From Chloroflexota bacterium (GTDB lineage: Bacteria; Chloroflexota; Dehalococcoidia; Lucifugimonadales; UBA1127): DNA of 64,000 nt. The translations under genes were made by a program, and so were the position numbers. The DNA lies in contig JAPONS010000026.1 of the NCBI GenBank assembly GCA_026713825.1, positions 1 through 64,000 on the forward strand. Reading direction: 5' to 3'. Shown in pieces: positions 8,710-17,259 of the stretch; within the stretch, counting starts at the first letter, position 1, and every line of letters starts with the position of its first letter. Under the pieces are notes generated by a model. It was not told the DNA's origin. It worked only from the letters and a program-made list of their open reading frames with translations, and did not search any database.

Positions 8710-11391
8710 CTACGGAGTCCCCTCTCGTGACTCCCGCGCCTGCTGCTGCAGCGCGTACAGCTTGTTCAGCGCTTCCAGCGGCGTCATCTCCGTGATGTCG
8801 AGTTCCATCACCGCTTCCCGCAGCCCGTCGTCAGCCGACGCCATCAGCGGGAGCTGCGCGCCCTGCGGCGCCGTCGCACGCGAGCGCCCGCCGCGGTGGG
8901 GCGCGTCCGTCGCCTCCAGCTCCGACAGCAGCTCGCGGGCGCGGTTCAGCAGCGGCGGCGGCAGTCCCGCCAGCCGAGCCACATGCACGCCGTAGCTGCG
9001 GTCGGCCCCGCCCGGCACGATGCGGTGCAGGAACGTCACCTGCCCGTCGGCCTCCACCGCCGAGACGTTGTAGTTCACTACGTTCGGCAGGTGGTCGGCC
9101 AGCGCCGTCAGCTCGTGGTAGTGCGTTGCGAACAGCGTCTTGCACCCCAGCCTCGGGTGGCTGTGCAGGTACTCGGCCACCGCCCGCGCAATGGCCAGCC
9201 CGTCGTACGTGCTCGTCCCGCGCCCAATCTCGTCCAGCACGACCAGCGACTGCGTTGTCGCGTGGTTCAGGATCGCCGCCGTCTCCACCATCTCGACCAT
9301 GAATGTCGACTGCCCTGTCGCCAGGTCGTCCTGAAGCCCAACGCGCGTGAAGATGCGGTCGACGATGCCCATGCGCGCCGCGTCCGCCGGCACGAAGCTG
9401 CCCACCTGCGCCATCAGCACGATGAGCGCCACTTGCCGGATGTACGTCGACTTTCCTGCCATGTTCGGACCCGTCAGCACCATCAGCGACGCCCCCGGCT
9501 GCCCAAGCGAGGTGTCGTTCGGCACGAAGGCCCCCGCGCCGACCACGTGCTCCACGACAGGATGCCGCCCTGCCGTGATCTCCAGCACGCCGCCCTCCTC
9601 GAACGTGGGGCGCACGTAGCCATTCCTCGACGCCGCTTCAGCCAGGCCGCGAAAGAGGTCCGCCTGCGCAATGGCCGACGCCGTCTGCAGGATGCGGGGC
9701 GCCTCGTCCGCCACCTGCCTGCACACTTGTCGGAAGATGGCGCTCTCCATCTCCGCCAGCCGCTCCTCGGCGTTCAAAATCAGTGCCTCATACTCCTTCA
9801 GTTCGGGGGTGATGAACCGCTCGGCGTTGACCAGCGTCTGCCTCCGGATGTACTCCTCCGGCACCCGCGCCAAGTTGGAGTTCGACACCTCCAGGTAGTA
9901 ACCGAAGACCCTGTTGTACCCGACCTTGAGCGTGCCGATGCCCGACCGCTCCTGCTCCTGTCGCTCCAGTCCCGCGATGTACTCCTTCGCGTCCCGCGAC
10001 GCCGTCCGCAGGTTGTCCAGCTCCGGCGAGAACCCCGGCCGCACGACGCCGCCCTGACCGCTCAGCGCCACTGCGTCGTCGTTCACCGTCTGCGCGATGA
10101 CCGCTACGATGGCCTCGCATGGGTGCAGGTCCTCGCGCAGCCAGCCGACGGCCTCGCCGCCCTCCGCCAGCAGATCGAGCATCGCCGGGACGGCCTCCAA
10201 ACTCCGCCGCAGCGAAACCAACTCCCTCGGCGTCACCGTGCCCGCCGTGACGCGGTTCACCAGCCGCTCCAGGTCGCTCATCCCGCTGAGCATGGCCGCG
10301 GCGTTTTCCCGCCGGATGTTGCTCGCGTGGTGCCACGCGACGGCGTCTAGCCGCCGCTCCAGCTCCTCGCGGTCCAGCAGCGGCTGCCCCAACCACCGGC
10401 GCAGCAGCCGTCCGCCCATCGGCGTCTTGGTGTAGTCGAGCACGTTCAGCAGTGCCGTCCCGCCTCCGAAACGTCCGGCGCGAAAGAGCTCCAGGTTCCG
10501 CCGCGTCTGGTAGTCGAGCACCATGTACCGCTCGGGCGAGTATGTCCGCAGCGAGGTAAGCTGCCCCACCTTGCCCTTCTGCGTGTCCTGCAGGTAGGCC
10601 AGCAGCCCGCCCGCTGCCTGCACGGCGAGGGGCGCGTTCTCGCAGCCGTAGGCCTCCAGCGTACTCACTCCGAAGTGCTCCAGCAGCGTCCTCCGCGCTG
10701 CCGCGATCCGGAACTGCGCGTCCGCCCCCGCCGTCACCGTCGGCCCGCCGTCGTCACCCTGCGGCGGCCGCAGCGCACCGACGATGCTCGCGGCATCCAG
10801 TTCCTCCGGCATCAGCAGCTCCGCTGGCCCCAGCCGTTCCAGCTCCAGCGGAAGCGTCAGCAGCGGCATCTGCGCCGTCGCAAACTCCGCCGTGGTAATG
10901 TCGGCGTAGGCCAGCCCCGCGACATCGCCCTGCAGCGTCACGGCTGCGATGAAATTGTTGGCGCGCTCGTCCAGCAGCCCCGGCTCCACCACCGTCCCCG
11001 GCGTGACGATGCGCACCACGTCGCGCTCCACGAGTCCGGCGCCCGCCGAGGGCTCAGTGATCTGTTCGCATATGGCCACCTTGTAGCCGCGTCGGATGAG
11101 CCGCGCCAAGTAGCCTTCGAGCGAGTGTGCGGGCACGCCGGCCATCGGCACCCGCTGCCCCTTGCCCATGTCGCGGCCCGTCAGCACGATGTCGAGCTCC
11201 GCCGCAGCCGTCCGCGCGTCCTCGTCAAAGGTCTCGTAGAAGTCGCCGAGCCGGAACAGCACGATGGCGTCCGGGTGCCGCGCTTTCACCTCCAGGTACT
11301 GCCTGCGCAGGGGCGTAGCGGCTTGGGCGGCGACGCCGTCAGCCGCTGCGCCGTTGGTTGATTCGCGTGTCTTGCTTGACGACCGTGCCAT
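8710..11391 (-). CDS. mutS: DNA mismatch repair protein MutS
   Basis: Recognises mismatches and small loops and starts methyl-independent repair. 893 residues. The mismatch-probing Phe-x-Glu is F51-Y52-E53 in GDFYETFDED. Connector, lever and clamp domains follow, then the ATPase with Walker A GPNMAGKST at 641-649, Walker B VVLDEIGRGTSTYDG and the FATHYHEL switch. The helix-turn-helix/dimerisation tail ends with PLEALNKLYALQQ. The N-terminal ~25 residues are an Ala-rich addition. No mutL lies next to it. It follows trmD on the same strand across a gap holding one family A repeat. Confidence 0.97.
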   Translation of the reverse strand: MARSSSKTRESTNGAAADGVAAQAATPLRRQYLEVKARHPDAIVLFRLGDFYETFDEDARTAAAELDIVLTGRDMGKGQRVPMAGVPAHSLEGYLARLIRRGYKVAICEQITEPSAGAGLVERDVVRIVTPGTVVEPGLLDERANNFIAAVTLQGDVAGLAYADITTAEFATAQMPLLTLPLELERLGPAELLMPEELDAASIVGALRPPQGDDGGPTVTAGADAQFRIAAARRTLLEHFGVSTLEAYGCENAPLAVQAAGGLLAYLQDTQKGKVGQLTSLRTYSPERYMVLDYQTRRNLELFRAGRFGGGTALLNVLDYTKTPMGGRLLRRWLGQPLLDREELERRLDAVAWHHASNIRRENAAAMLSGMSDLERLVNRVTAGTVTPRELVSLRRSLEAVPAMLDLLAEGGEAVGWLREDLHPCEAIVAVIAQTVNDDAVALSGQGGVVRPGFSPELDNLRTASRDAKEYIAGLERQEQERSGIGTLKVGYNRVFGYYLEVSNSNLARVPEEYIRRQTLVNAERFITPELKEYEALILNAEERLAEMESAIFRQVCRQVADEAPRILQTASAIAQADLFRGLAEAASRNGYVRPTFEEGGVLEITAGRHPVVEHVVGAGAFVPNDTSLGQPGASLMVLTGPNMAGKSTYIRQVALIVLMAQVGSFVPADAARMGIVDRIFTRVGLQDDLATGQSTFMVEMVETAAILNHATTQSLVVLDEIGRGTSTYDGLAIARAVAEYLHSHPRLGCKTLFATHYHELTALADHLPNVVNYNVSAVEADGQVTFLHRIVPGGADRSYGVHVARLAGLPPPLLNRARELLSELEATDAPHRGGRSRATAPQGAQLPLMASADDGLREAVMELDITEMTPLEALNKLYALQQQARESREGTP

Positions 11392-11473
11392 AGTCAGCCC
11401 TGCATAGTCCTTTGGAGGGGAGTGCTTGCATCATACCCTGTGGCGATTGGGGATTCTATGCATTTATCCCCAT

Positions 11474-11500
11474 CGTCATCCCGGCGGAGGCCGGTTTCCA
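11474..11500. repeat. Palindromic repeat, family A (degenerate)
   Basis: CATCCCGGCGGAGGCCGGTTTCC keeps the stem and GGAGG-type loop but has drifted at the ends. It sits between trmD and mutS. Confidence 0.65.
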
Positions 11501-11570
11501 TGGGTGGGGAGCCGCGTTTGCATAGAACCTCTCGAAGCGGCCGCCAGAGCGAGGTAGACTTTGTGCGCCT

Positions 11571-12338
11571 CTACTCTTGGGATCCGCCTTGCTCTAGATC
11601 CTGGAGGTACGCGCAGTCCTCGTCCGAAAGATCTGCGCTCGCGAGCAGCTCCGGCCGCCACTGCCAGGTCCGCAGCAGCGCCTGCCGGCGGCGCCACCGC
11701 GCCACGGCCCCGTGGTCGCCCGACAGCAGGATCTCCGGCGTCGTCATGCCGCGGTACTCGGCGGGCCGCGTGTACGTTGGGCCCTCGAGCAGACCCTCGC
11801 TGAACGACTCCTCCACCGCCGACGTGTCGTCGCCCAGCACTCCCGGCAGCAGCCGCACCACCGCGTCGATGACGGCCATCGCTGGAATCTCGCCGCCGGT
11901 GAGCACATAGTCGCCGATGGAGATGACGTCGGTTGCCAGCGCATCCTCGGCGCGTGCGTCGACGCCCTCATACCGCCCGCAGATGAAGACGAGCGCGTCA
12001 TGCGCCGCGAGCTCGCGCGCGATAGCCTGCGTGAACGGCCGTCCCTGTGGCGAGAGGAGGATGACGGGCGCGCCGTCGGCTACCGTCACCCCCTGCCTCT
12101 CCGCCAGCTCGGCCCGCACGGCCTCGACGGCGAGGAAGAGCGGCTCGGGCTTCATCACCATCCCCGGCCCGCCGCCGAAGGGCGTGTCGTCCACGACGTG
12201 GTGCCGGTCCTGCGCGAAGTCGCGGATGTTGTACAGCGCGATGGTCACTAGCCCGCGTTCCTGCGCGCGGCCCAGGATGCTTTGGTCCATCGGCCCGGCG
12301 AACATGCCGGGGAAGAGGGTGAGGACGGAAATGTCCAT
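11571..12338 (-). CDS. trmD: tRNA (guanine37-N1)-methyltransferase
   Basis: Methylates G37 next to the anticodon of tRNAs for Leu, Pro and Arg with S-adenosylmethionine, preventing frameshifts. 255 residues, typical size. SPOUT trefoil-knot motifs are present: DTPFGGGPGMVMKPEP, ICGRYEGVD and ISIGDYVLTGGE, followed by RLLPGVLG and the C-terminal helical domain with LLSGDHGAVARWRR. CGGAG precedes the ATG. In many bacteria trmD sits with rpsP, rimM and rplS; here it stands alone between mog and mutS. Confidence 0.96.
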   Translation of the reverse strand: MDISVLTLFPGMFAGPMDQSILGRAQERGLVTIALYNIRDFAQDRHHVVDDTPFGGGPGMVMKPEPLFLAVEAVRAELAERQGVTVADGAPVILLSPQGRPFTQAIARELAAHDALVFICGRYEGVDARAEDALATDVISIGDYVLTGGEIPAMAVIDAVVRLLPGVLGDDTSAVEESFSEGLLEGPTYTRPAEYRGMTTPEILLSGDHGAVARWRRRQALLRTWQWRPELLASADLSDEDCAYLQDLEQGGSQE

Positions 12339-12481
12339 TTCGCTCCGATTGTGGCCCGTTTCAAAATGGGCCTCTTGGTGCCACCGGTGGACTGGAGGCT
12401 ACTCAGCGCCGCAAAACGAGCGCTTTAGGCCCGATCAGCTATGGGCAGAAGAGGCTGCGCTCCACATAATGCCTGTTTCAG

Positions 12482-12973
12482 CTACAACGAGTCAGTCGGG
12501 TGCTGCTGGATCGGGCCCTCCATGGTCTGCAGCGCGTGAGGCAGCAATGGCAGCAGGATGTCCAGGCACTGCCGCACGCCGCGTGGGCTGCCCGGGAGGT
12601 TGACGATGAGGCACCCGCCCCGCGTGCCGGAAACGCCCCGGCTGAGGTACGACAGCGTCGTGAAATCCGAGGTCTTTGCCCGCATGTACTCCGATAGTCC
12701 GGGCGCCACCCGGTCGATGACGGCGCGCGTCGCCTCAGGGGTCACATCCCGTGGCCCGAACCCCGTTCCCCCCGTCGTTAGGATGACGTTCACCTGCTGC
12801 GACCACCGCGTCAGCCGGTCGACGATGGTCTCGTAATCGTCCGGCACCACTTCGCGGATCGTCACGTCGAAGCCCGCCGCCGTGGAGAGCTCTATGGCGG
12901 CTTGCCCGCTTGTGTCGTCACGTTCTCCCTGTGAACCAGCGTCACTCGAAGTAAGAATAGCTACCGTGTACAT
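12482..12973 (-). CDS. mog: Molybdopterin adenylyltransferase-type protein (MogA/MoaB family)
   Basis: Adenylates molybdopterin before molybdate insertion. 163 residues. MoCF-domain motifs are LTTGGTGFGPRDVTPEA at about 65-81 and IVNLPGSPRGVRQCLD near 124-139. GGAGGGA stands before the ATG. MogA and MoaB are hard to separate by sequence, so the exact member is uncertain. It implies a molybdoenzyme in the genome; none is encoded here. A MoaD-like protein at 51.1 kb may be the molybdopterin synthase small subunit or a separate sulfur carrier. Confidence 0.88.
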   Translation of the reverse strand: MYTVAILTSSDAGSQGERDDTSGQAAIELSTAAGFDVTIREVVPDDYETIVDRLTRWSQQVNVILTTGGTGFGPRDVTPEATRAVIDRVAPGLSEYMRAKTSDFTTLSYLSRGVSGTRGGCLIVNLPGSPRGVRQCLDILLPLLPHALQTMEGPIQQHPTDSL

Positions 12974-13336
12974 GAGCGTCCCTCCGTCCCGGAGCGGCTG
13001 TACCCAATGATAGCACAGGGACCATCCCAGCTATGGGAATAGTGACGTTGACTGTTCGACATCAAAATTGTGACAAATATGTGAAAGGTGAGATGAAAGT
13101 TGGTTTCCGACCAAAGTCGCGGACAAAACATTTGGCGCTCTCTAGTGGCTTCCAGGTGTAACATTACCGAAGAAACGGTAGATTCCATAGCTAAAAATGT
13201 TTGGAAACCAACTTTTTAAGTCGTCTAATTTGAGTTTTAAACTTGTCTCAGATTAGGGGTTGACAAATTGTGTGACGGGCCGTTTAATAGCGCTGTAGCC
13301 CAGAGGTTGGGCATTTCTGTTTTAGAGTCGTTAACA
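12974..13336. promoter_or_regulatory. Divergent regulatory region between mog and rsmH, with 13-bp inverted repeat
   Basis: About 360 bases, strongly AT-rich compared with the rest. AAAGTTGGTTTCC at 13096-13108 is repeated in perfect inverted orientation as GGAAACCAACTTT at 13203-13215. Midway lies a small palindrome, TACCG-AAGAAA-CGGTA at 13165-13180. The paired distant sites look like regulator sites that could loop, upstream of the division cluster. No mraZ gene, the usual regulator here, is present. Confidence 0.5.
13260..13288 (+). promoter_or_regulatory. Strong sigma70-type promoter for rsmH
   Basis: TTGACA (consensus -35) at 13260-13265, a 17-base spacer, then TTTAAT (five of six) at 13283-13288. 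This is the best-matching promoter seen in the window. Transcription would begin near 13295, so the rsmH start must be downstream of that. Confidence 0.8.
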
Positions 13337-14239
13337 GTGACGCCTCAAAACGTTGGGCCCCAGCCGGTGCACACGCCGGTCCTTGTCAAGGAAGTGGTGG
13401 AAGCGTTGGCGGTGGCCTCAGCGGGCGCGATTATAGATTGTACGGTCGGCGAGGGCGGCCACACTGAGGCCATCCTCAACGCCGCACCGGACTGCGTTGT
13501 CATCGGCTTGGACCTGGACCCGGCGGCCCTGGCCATCGCGAAGGAGCGGTTGTCAGGCCACGGTGACCGCGTCCGTTTGGTCAACGCATCGTATACAACG
13601 CTGGCTGAGCAGGCGCGGTTCCTGGAAGAGATCTCTGTGATGGGCGTTCTCCTGGACCTGGGCCTCTCAAGTCTGCAGTTGGAGGGAGAGGAACGAGGGT
13701 TCAGTTTCCAGCGGAATGCTCCCCTCGACATGCGTTTCGGCCCAGACGATGACCTCACCGCCGATGACGTGGTCAACCGCTACACGGAGCGCGACCTCGC
13801 CTGGGTCATCCATGAGTACGGTGAGGAACCTCGGGCACGGCGGGTCGCCAGGGCCATCGTGCAGCGGCGCCCCATCCGGGGTACCGAGCACCTGGCTGAG
13901 GTCGTGCAGGGAGCATTGGGACGCCGGGGCCGTATCCATCCGGCCACCCGTACCTTCCAGGGCATCCGAATGGAGGTGAACCACGAGGTCGACGCGATCA
14001 AGACGGCCCTCGCGGCTGCGGCGGAGACGCTCCACCCCGGAGGCCGGCTGGTGGTCATCAGCTATCACTCGATCGAGGACAGGCTCGTCAAGACAACGCT
14101 AAGGGAGTCCACGGTGCTTAAGGCGCTGACCAAGAAGCCAATTACCCCCTCCGGAGAGGAGGTCGCGTTAAATGCGCGAAGTCGGTCCGCCCGCATGCGG
14201 ACGGCCGAGCGGTTGGATGAAGGCACCGCCTTCAGGTAG
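13337..14239 (+). CDS. rsmH: 16S rRNA (cytosine1402-N4)-methyltransferase
   Basis: Methylates N4 of C1402 in the ribosomal P site; also called MraW. From the GTG at 13337 it is 300 residues. An upstream in-frame start at 13268 would lie inside the promoter, and a TTG at 13307 is another option. Motifs: HTPVLVKEVVEAL at the N-terminus, DCTVGEGGHTEAIL for SAM binding, DLGLSSLQLE, and ISYHSIEDRLVK near the C-terminus. It heads the remnant of a dcw cluster. mraZ, ftsL, ftsI and the mur genes are all absent around it. Confidence 0.93.
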   Translation: MTPQNVGPQPVHTPVLVKEVVEALAVASAGAIIDCTVGEGGHTEAILNAAPDCVVIGLDLDPAALAIAKERLSGHGDRVRLVNASYTTLAEQARFLEEISVMGVLLDLGLSSLQLEGEERGFSFQRNAPLDMRFGPDDDLTADDVVNRYTERDLAWVIHEYGEEPRARRVARAIVQRRPIRGTEHLAEVVQGALGRRGRIHPATRTFQGIRMEVNHEVDAIKTALAAAAETLHPGGRLVVISYHSIEDRLVKTTLRESTVLKALTKKPITPSGEEVALNARSRSARMRTAERLDEGTAFR

Positions 14240-14488
14240 ATGCGAACCGGTTGTACAGGGGTGCCGGCCCCCTCCCTTCAGGCGCCCCTCTAAGTAGCCT
14301 GGCCACGCGGACGGCAAATGCCTGCCCATGTTCAAACCGTCCTCCCCTCGGCCGGTGCCCCTGTACCGCTGGTAAACCCGGGCCAGTCAACTGAAAGGAA
14401 TTGCTCAGCCGCCCGAATGGGGCAGGTCTGAGACTCAAGAGCCGCCGTACCCGCATCGCGCCGCGGAATACGGAGAAAGGGACGCGAT
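14240..14488 (+). promoter_or_regulatory. Structured leader between rsmH and ftsA, candidate cis-regulatory RNA
   Basis: GTACAGGGG-TG-CCGGCC at 14253-14269 pairs with GGCCGG-TG-CCCCTGTAC at 14350-14366; as RNA the two TG steps form G-U wobbles, giving an unbroken 17-pair helix. It encloses a hairpin, GGACGG 14309-14314 with CCGTCC 14337-14342. A second stem-loop is CTCAG 14404-14408 with CTGAG 14428-14432, with GCCC/GGGC inside. CCGTA 14445-14449 can pair with TACGG 14469-14473, overlapping the start of the ftsA ribosome site. GGGGTGCC in the first arm can instead pair with GGCGCCCC at 14281-14288. I do not recognise a known riboswitch. Confidence 0.5.
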
Positions 14489-15742
14489 ATGGCTAAGGAC
14501 GTCACGATTGCAGTTATAGACGCGGGCACATCTAAGGTACTCACCCTCATCGGTCGCCACAACGGCATGGACAGAGCCGAGGTCCTCGGAGCAGGACTCG
14601 CCCCCACTGCCGGCATCCGCAAAGGCGTCGTCGTCGACGCTGGTGCGGCCCGCGAGAGCATCCGCGAGTCCATGGAGGATGCGCGCATTGCCGCCGGCGT
14701 CCTCGCACCCTCCGCCTTCATAATCGTCTCCAGCGGTCACCTGGAGGCCCACTCCTGCTGGAGCACCCTCCATTCCATGGGACAGGACGCGGCCATCACC
14801 GAGGCCGAGCTTGATCGAGCCGTCGATGCTGCTCGCCCCGAGGGGCTCTCCTCCAGGCAAGAGGTCCTGCACAAGCTCCCGCGCTCCTTCGCCGTTGACG
14901 GCCTCAAGGGTTTGCGCAACCCCATCGGTATGCACGCCCTCCGTATCGACGTTGAGACCGTGTGCGTGACCGCAGAGGCCGCCTCCATCAACGCTCTCGT
15001 CAGCGCTGTCGAAAGCGCCCGCGTCCGCGTCGACGGCATAGTCGCCGGCCCCGTCGCCACGGCCGAGGGCGTCCTTTCGCCCGACGACATGGAGCGCGGC
15101 GTGGCCCTCATGGACATCGGCGGAGGCGTCACAACTGTGGCCGTCTTTCGCAACGGCGCCCTCTGGAACGCCGGCGTCCTGCCGCTGGGCGGCAACCAGT
15201 TCACCACGGACCTTTCGCTCGCCCTGAACATCGCACCCGAGACCGCCGAGGATCTGAAGGTCCGCTACGGCCAGGCCGCCCTCGACGTCACGGGCGACGA
15301 GTCCGTCGAGATCGAGTCCCCCGCCGACCAGCGCCTGGTTCGCGTCGAGCGGCGTGTCATCGCCCGTTACCTTCACGAGCGCGCCGGCGAGCTCTTCCGC
15401 TTCGCCGGCCGGAAGCTGAACGAGTTCGGCTTCCCAAACCTGCCCCCGGCCGGCCTCGTGTTGACCGGCGGAGGTTCCACCCTGCGCGGCATTGAACGCG
15501 TGGCGCGCCAACAGCTCGGCGCACCGGTGCGTTTCGCTTTCCCGGAGGACCCGGACCTGCCTTATGACCTGCGCGATCCCGCCTTCTCCGCCGGCGTCGG
15601 CGCCCTGCATTGGGCCTCCCGTCAGCCGGAGACATCCATGCGGGATGGCGGCAGAAGACAGAAATTTAACACCACCTACGCTCAGGCCAACGCCGGTCCC
15701 CTGAGCCGGCTCAAGGACCGCATGAGCAAGGTTGCCCAGTAG
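14489..15742 (+). CDS. ftsA: Cell division protein FtsA
   Basis: Actin-like ATPase that ties FtsZ filaments to the membrane. 417 residues. It opens with the phosphate-1 loop VIDAGTSKVLTLIG; the FtsA-specific 1C subdomain lies at about 85-160; phosphate-2 is LMDIGGGVTTVAVF near 210 and the adenosine motif is LTGGGSTLRGI near 330. The C-terminal amphipathic membrane-targeting helix is LSRLKDRMSK. GGAGAAAGGGA precedes the ATG. FtsZ follows 37 bases later in the same direction. Confidence 0.95.
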   Translation: MAKDVTIAVIDAGTSKVLTLIGRHNGMDRAEVLGAGLAPTAGIRKGVVVDAGAARESIRESMEDARIAAGVLAPSAFIIVSSGHLEAHSCWSTLHSMGQDAAITEAELDRAVDAARPEGLSSRQEVLHKLPRSFAVDGLKGLRNPIGMHALRIDVETVCVTAEAASINALVSAVESARVRVDGIVAGPVATAEGVLSPDDMERGVALMDIGGGVTTVAVFRNGALWNAGVLPLGGNQFTTDLSLALNIAPETAEDLKVRYGQAALDVTGDESVEIESPADQRLVRVERRVIARYLHERAGELFRFAGRKLNEFGFPNLPPAGLVLTGGGSTLRGIERVARQQLGAPVRFAFPEDPDLPYDLRDPAFSAGVGALHWASRQPETSMRDGGRRQKFNTTYAQANAGPLSRLKDRMSKVAQ

Positions 15743-15779
15743 GCGGCCGCTGGCAAAGCGAGAGAGGAAGGAGATCCCA

Positions 15780-16889
15780 ATGGCAGAGTTCCCATACCAG
15801 CCCAACGAATTCGCAAACAGCAACAACGCGCCTCTGATCAAGGTGGTTGGCGCGGGCGGCGGCGGCTCCAATGCCGTCAACCGCATGTTCCGCACGCCCA
15901 TCCCTGGCATCGACTACGTCGTCGTCAACACGGACTCCCAGGCGCTCCAGCGCTGCGATGTCCCAATGCGCGTACAGATGGGCGAGCGCCTCACCCGTGG
16001 CCTTGGGGTCGGTGGAGACCCCGAGACCGGCCGCCTCGCCGCCGAGGAGAGTCGCGAGCACCTCACCGAGCTTATCAAGGGTGCGGACATGGTCTTCGTG
16101 GCCGCCGGCATGGGCGGCGGCACCGGCACCGGCTCCGCCCCCGTTGTCGCAGAGCTCGCCCGAGAGGCCGGCGCCCTTACCGTCGCCGTCGTCACCAAGC
16201 CCTTCTCGTTTGAGGGCGCCCACCGCCGCCGCCACGCTGACGAAGGCATCCAGCGGCTGCGCGACAAGGTCGATTCCCTCATCGTCATTCCCAACGATCG
16301 CCTCAGCGCCATCAGCGGCGAGGAAGTCACCATCTCCAACGCCTTCTCGATGGCCGATGACGTCCTGCTGCAGGCCGTTCAGTCCATCGCCGAGCTGGTG
16401 ACCGTCCCCGGCGAGATCAACCTGGACTTCGCCGACGTGAAGACCGTCATGTCCCACGCCGGACCCTCCTGGCTCGGCATCGGCACCGGCTCCGGCGACC
16501 GCCGCGCCATCGTGGCCGCCCGCGCCGCCGTGTCCTGCCCGCTCCTCGAGGTTTCCATCGAGGGCGCACGGGGCGTCCTGTTCAACATCACCGGCGGCAC
16601 CAACCTCACCCTGGCAGAGGTCCAAAGTGCTGCCGATGCCATTAGCGAAGTCGTTGACCCTGACGCGAACATCTTCTTCGGCATGGCCACGGACCCCAGC
16701 ATGGAAGACGATGTCCGCCTCACCATCATTGCCACGGGTTTTCCAACCCCGGACGTCCTGGTGCCCACCCACGCCGACGCTATTTCCGGCACGGAGGACC
16801 AGGACTTTGACATTGATCTACCGCCGTTCTTGCGGAACGCCCCCTCCCTAGCTCGTAACCGGGTCACATCCCGGATCAACGGGCTATAA
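15780..16889 (+). CDS. ftsZ: Cell division protein FtsZ
   Basis: Tubulin-like GTPase that forms the division ring. 369 residues. Nucleotide-binding VVGAGGGGSNAVNRM is at 22-36 and the tubulin signature GGGTGTGSAP at 112-121; the catalytic T7 region is INLDFADVKTVM. The C-terminal tail is short and ends with IDLPPFLRN, the usual peptide for FtsA binding. The ATG at 15780 has GAGGAAGGAGA upstream; a longer frame overlapping ftsA lacks conservation. Followed by hairpin-forming repeats, a likely end of the transcript. Confidence 0.97.
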   Translation: MAEFPYQPNEFANSNNAPLIKVVGAGGGGSNAVNRMFRTPIPGIDYVVVNTDSQALQRCDVPMRVQMGERLTRGLGVGGDPETGRLAAEESREHLTELIKGADMVFVAAGMGGGTGTGSAPVVAELAREAGALTVAVVTKPFSFEGAHRRRHADEGIQRLRDKVDSLIVIPNDRLSAISGEEVTISNAFSMADDVLLQAVQSIAELVTVPGEINLDFADVKTVMSHAGPSWLGIGTGSGDRRAIVAARAAVSCPLLEVSIEGARGVLFNITGGTNLTLAEVQSAADAISEVVDPDANIFFGMATDPSMEDDVRLTIIATGFPTPDVLVPTHADAISGTEDQDFDIDLPPFLRNAPSLARNRVTSRINGL

Positions 16890-17259
16890 CCTCCACCCCT
16901 CTCAAACGCCCGATTCATCGGGCCCCTCCCTCGCCACCGGGCCGCCCTGCCAACCAGGGCGGCCCGCTTACGTCAGCACAAGGGCGGCCCGCAGACGCCC
17001 CTGCCAACCAGGGCGGCCCGCTTACGTCTCCCCTTCCCCGAGGGCTCAAGGCACAGTGGCTCAACGACGTCAAGACCATCTTCTTGCCACCAACCCGCAC
17101 CCTTGCCGCCTAGCAGTCCACACCTTGCCGGGGTAACATTAGGGGAGAAGACCAGCGCGCCCGCCGATGCCCTCGGCATGCGCGCGGCACATTCGCCCAA
17201 GGGCCGGCCGCGCCGCCCCTCAACCCCGCTCGCGACGCCGGCTGCGTGAGGAGCGCTCT
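16890..17259. repeat. ftsZ-tkt intergenic region with duplicated GC-rich hairpin
   Basis: GGGCCGCCCTG 16939-16949 pairs perfectly with CAGGGCGGCCC 16955-16965 around CCAAC. The segment CTGCCAACCAGGGCGGCCCG plus CTTACGTC is present twice (around 16947-16974 and 17001-17028). The second copy has lost half the stem. No T-run follows, so rho-independent termination is uncertain. Nothing else recognisable up to the tkt start. Confidence 0.6.

Noticed and set aside
8896-10350. 484-residue open frame on the plus strand across mutS
   Set aside because: Arg/His/Gln-rich shadow of mutS caused by GC-rich third codon positions; no family features and mutS is unambiguous.
13268-13336. Longer rsmH starting at 13268
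   Set aside because: This start lies between the -35 and -10 of the strong promoter, so it would be upstream of the transcript.
14240-14488. Known RNA genes (RNase P, tmRNA, SRP RNA, c-di-GMP or cobalamin riboswitch) in the ftsA leader
   Set aside because: The conserved sequence cores of these RNAs are not present; short resemblances did not extend.
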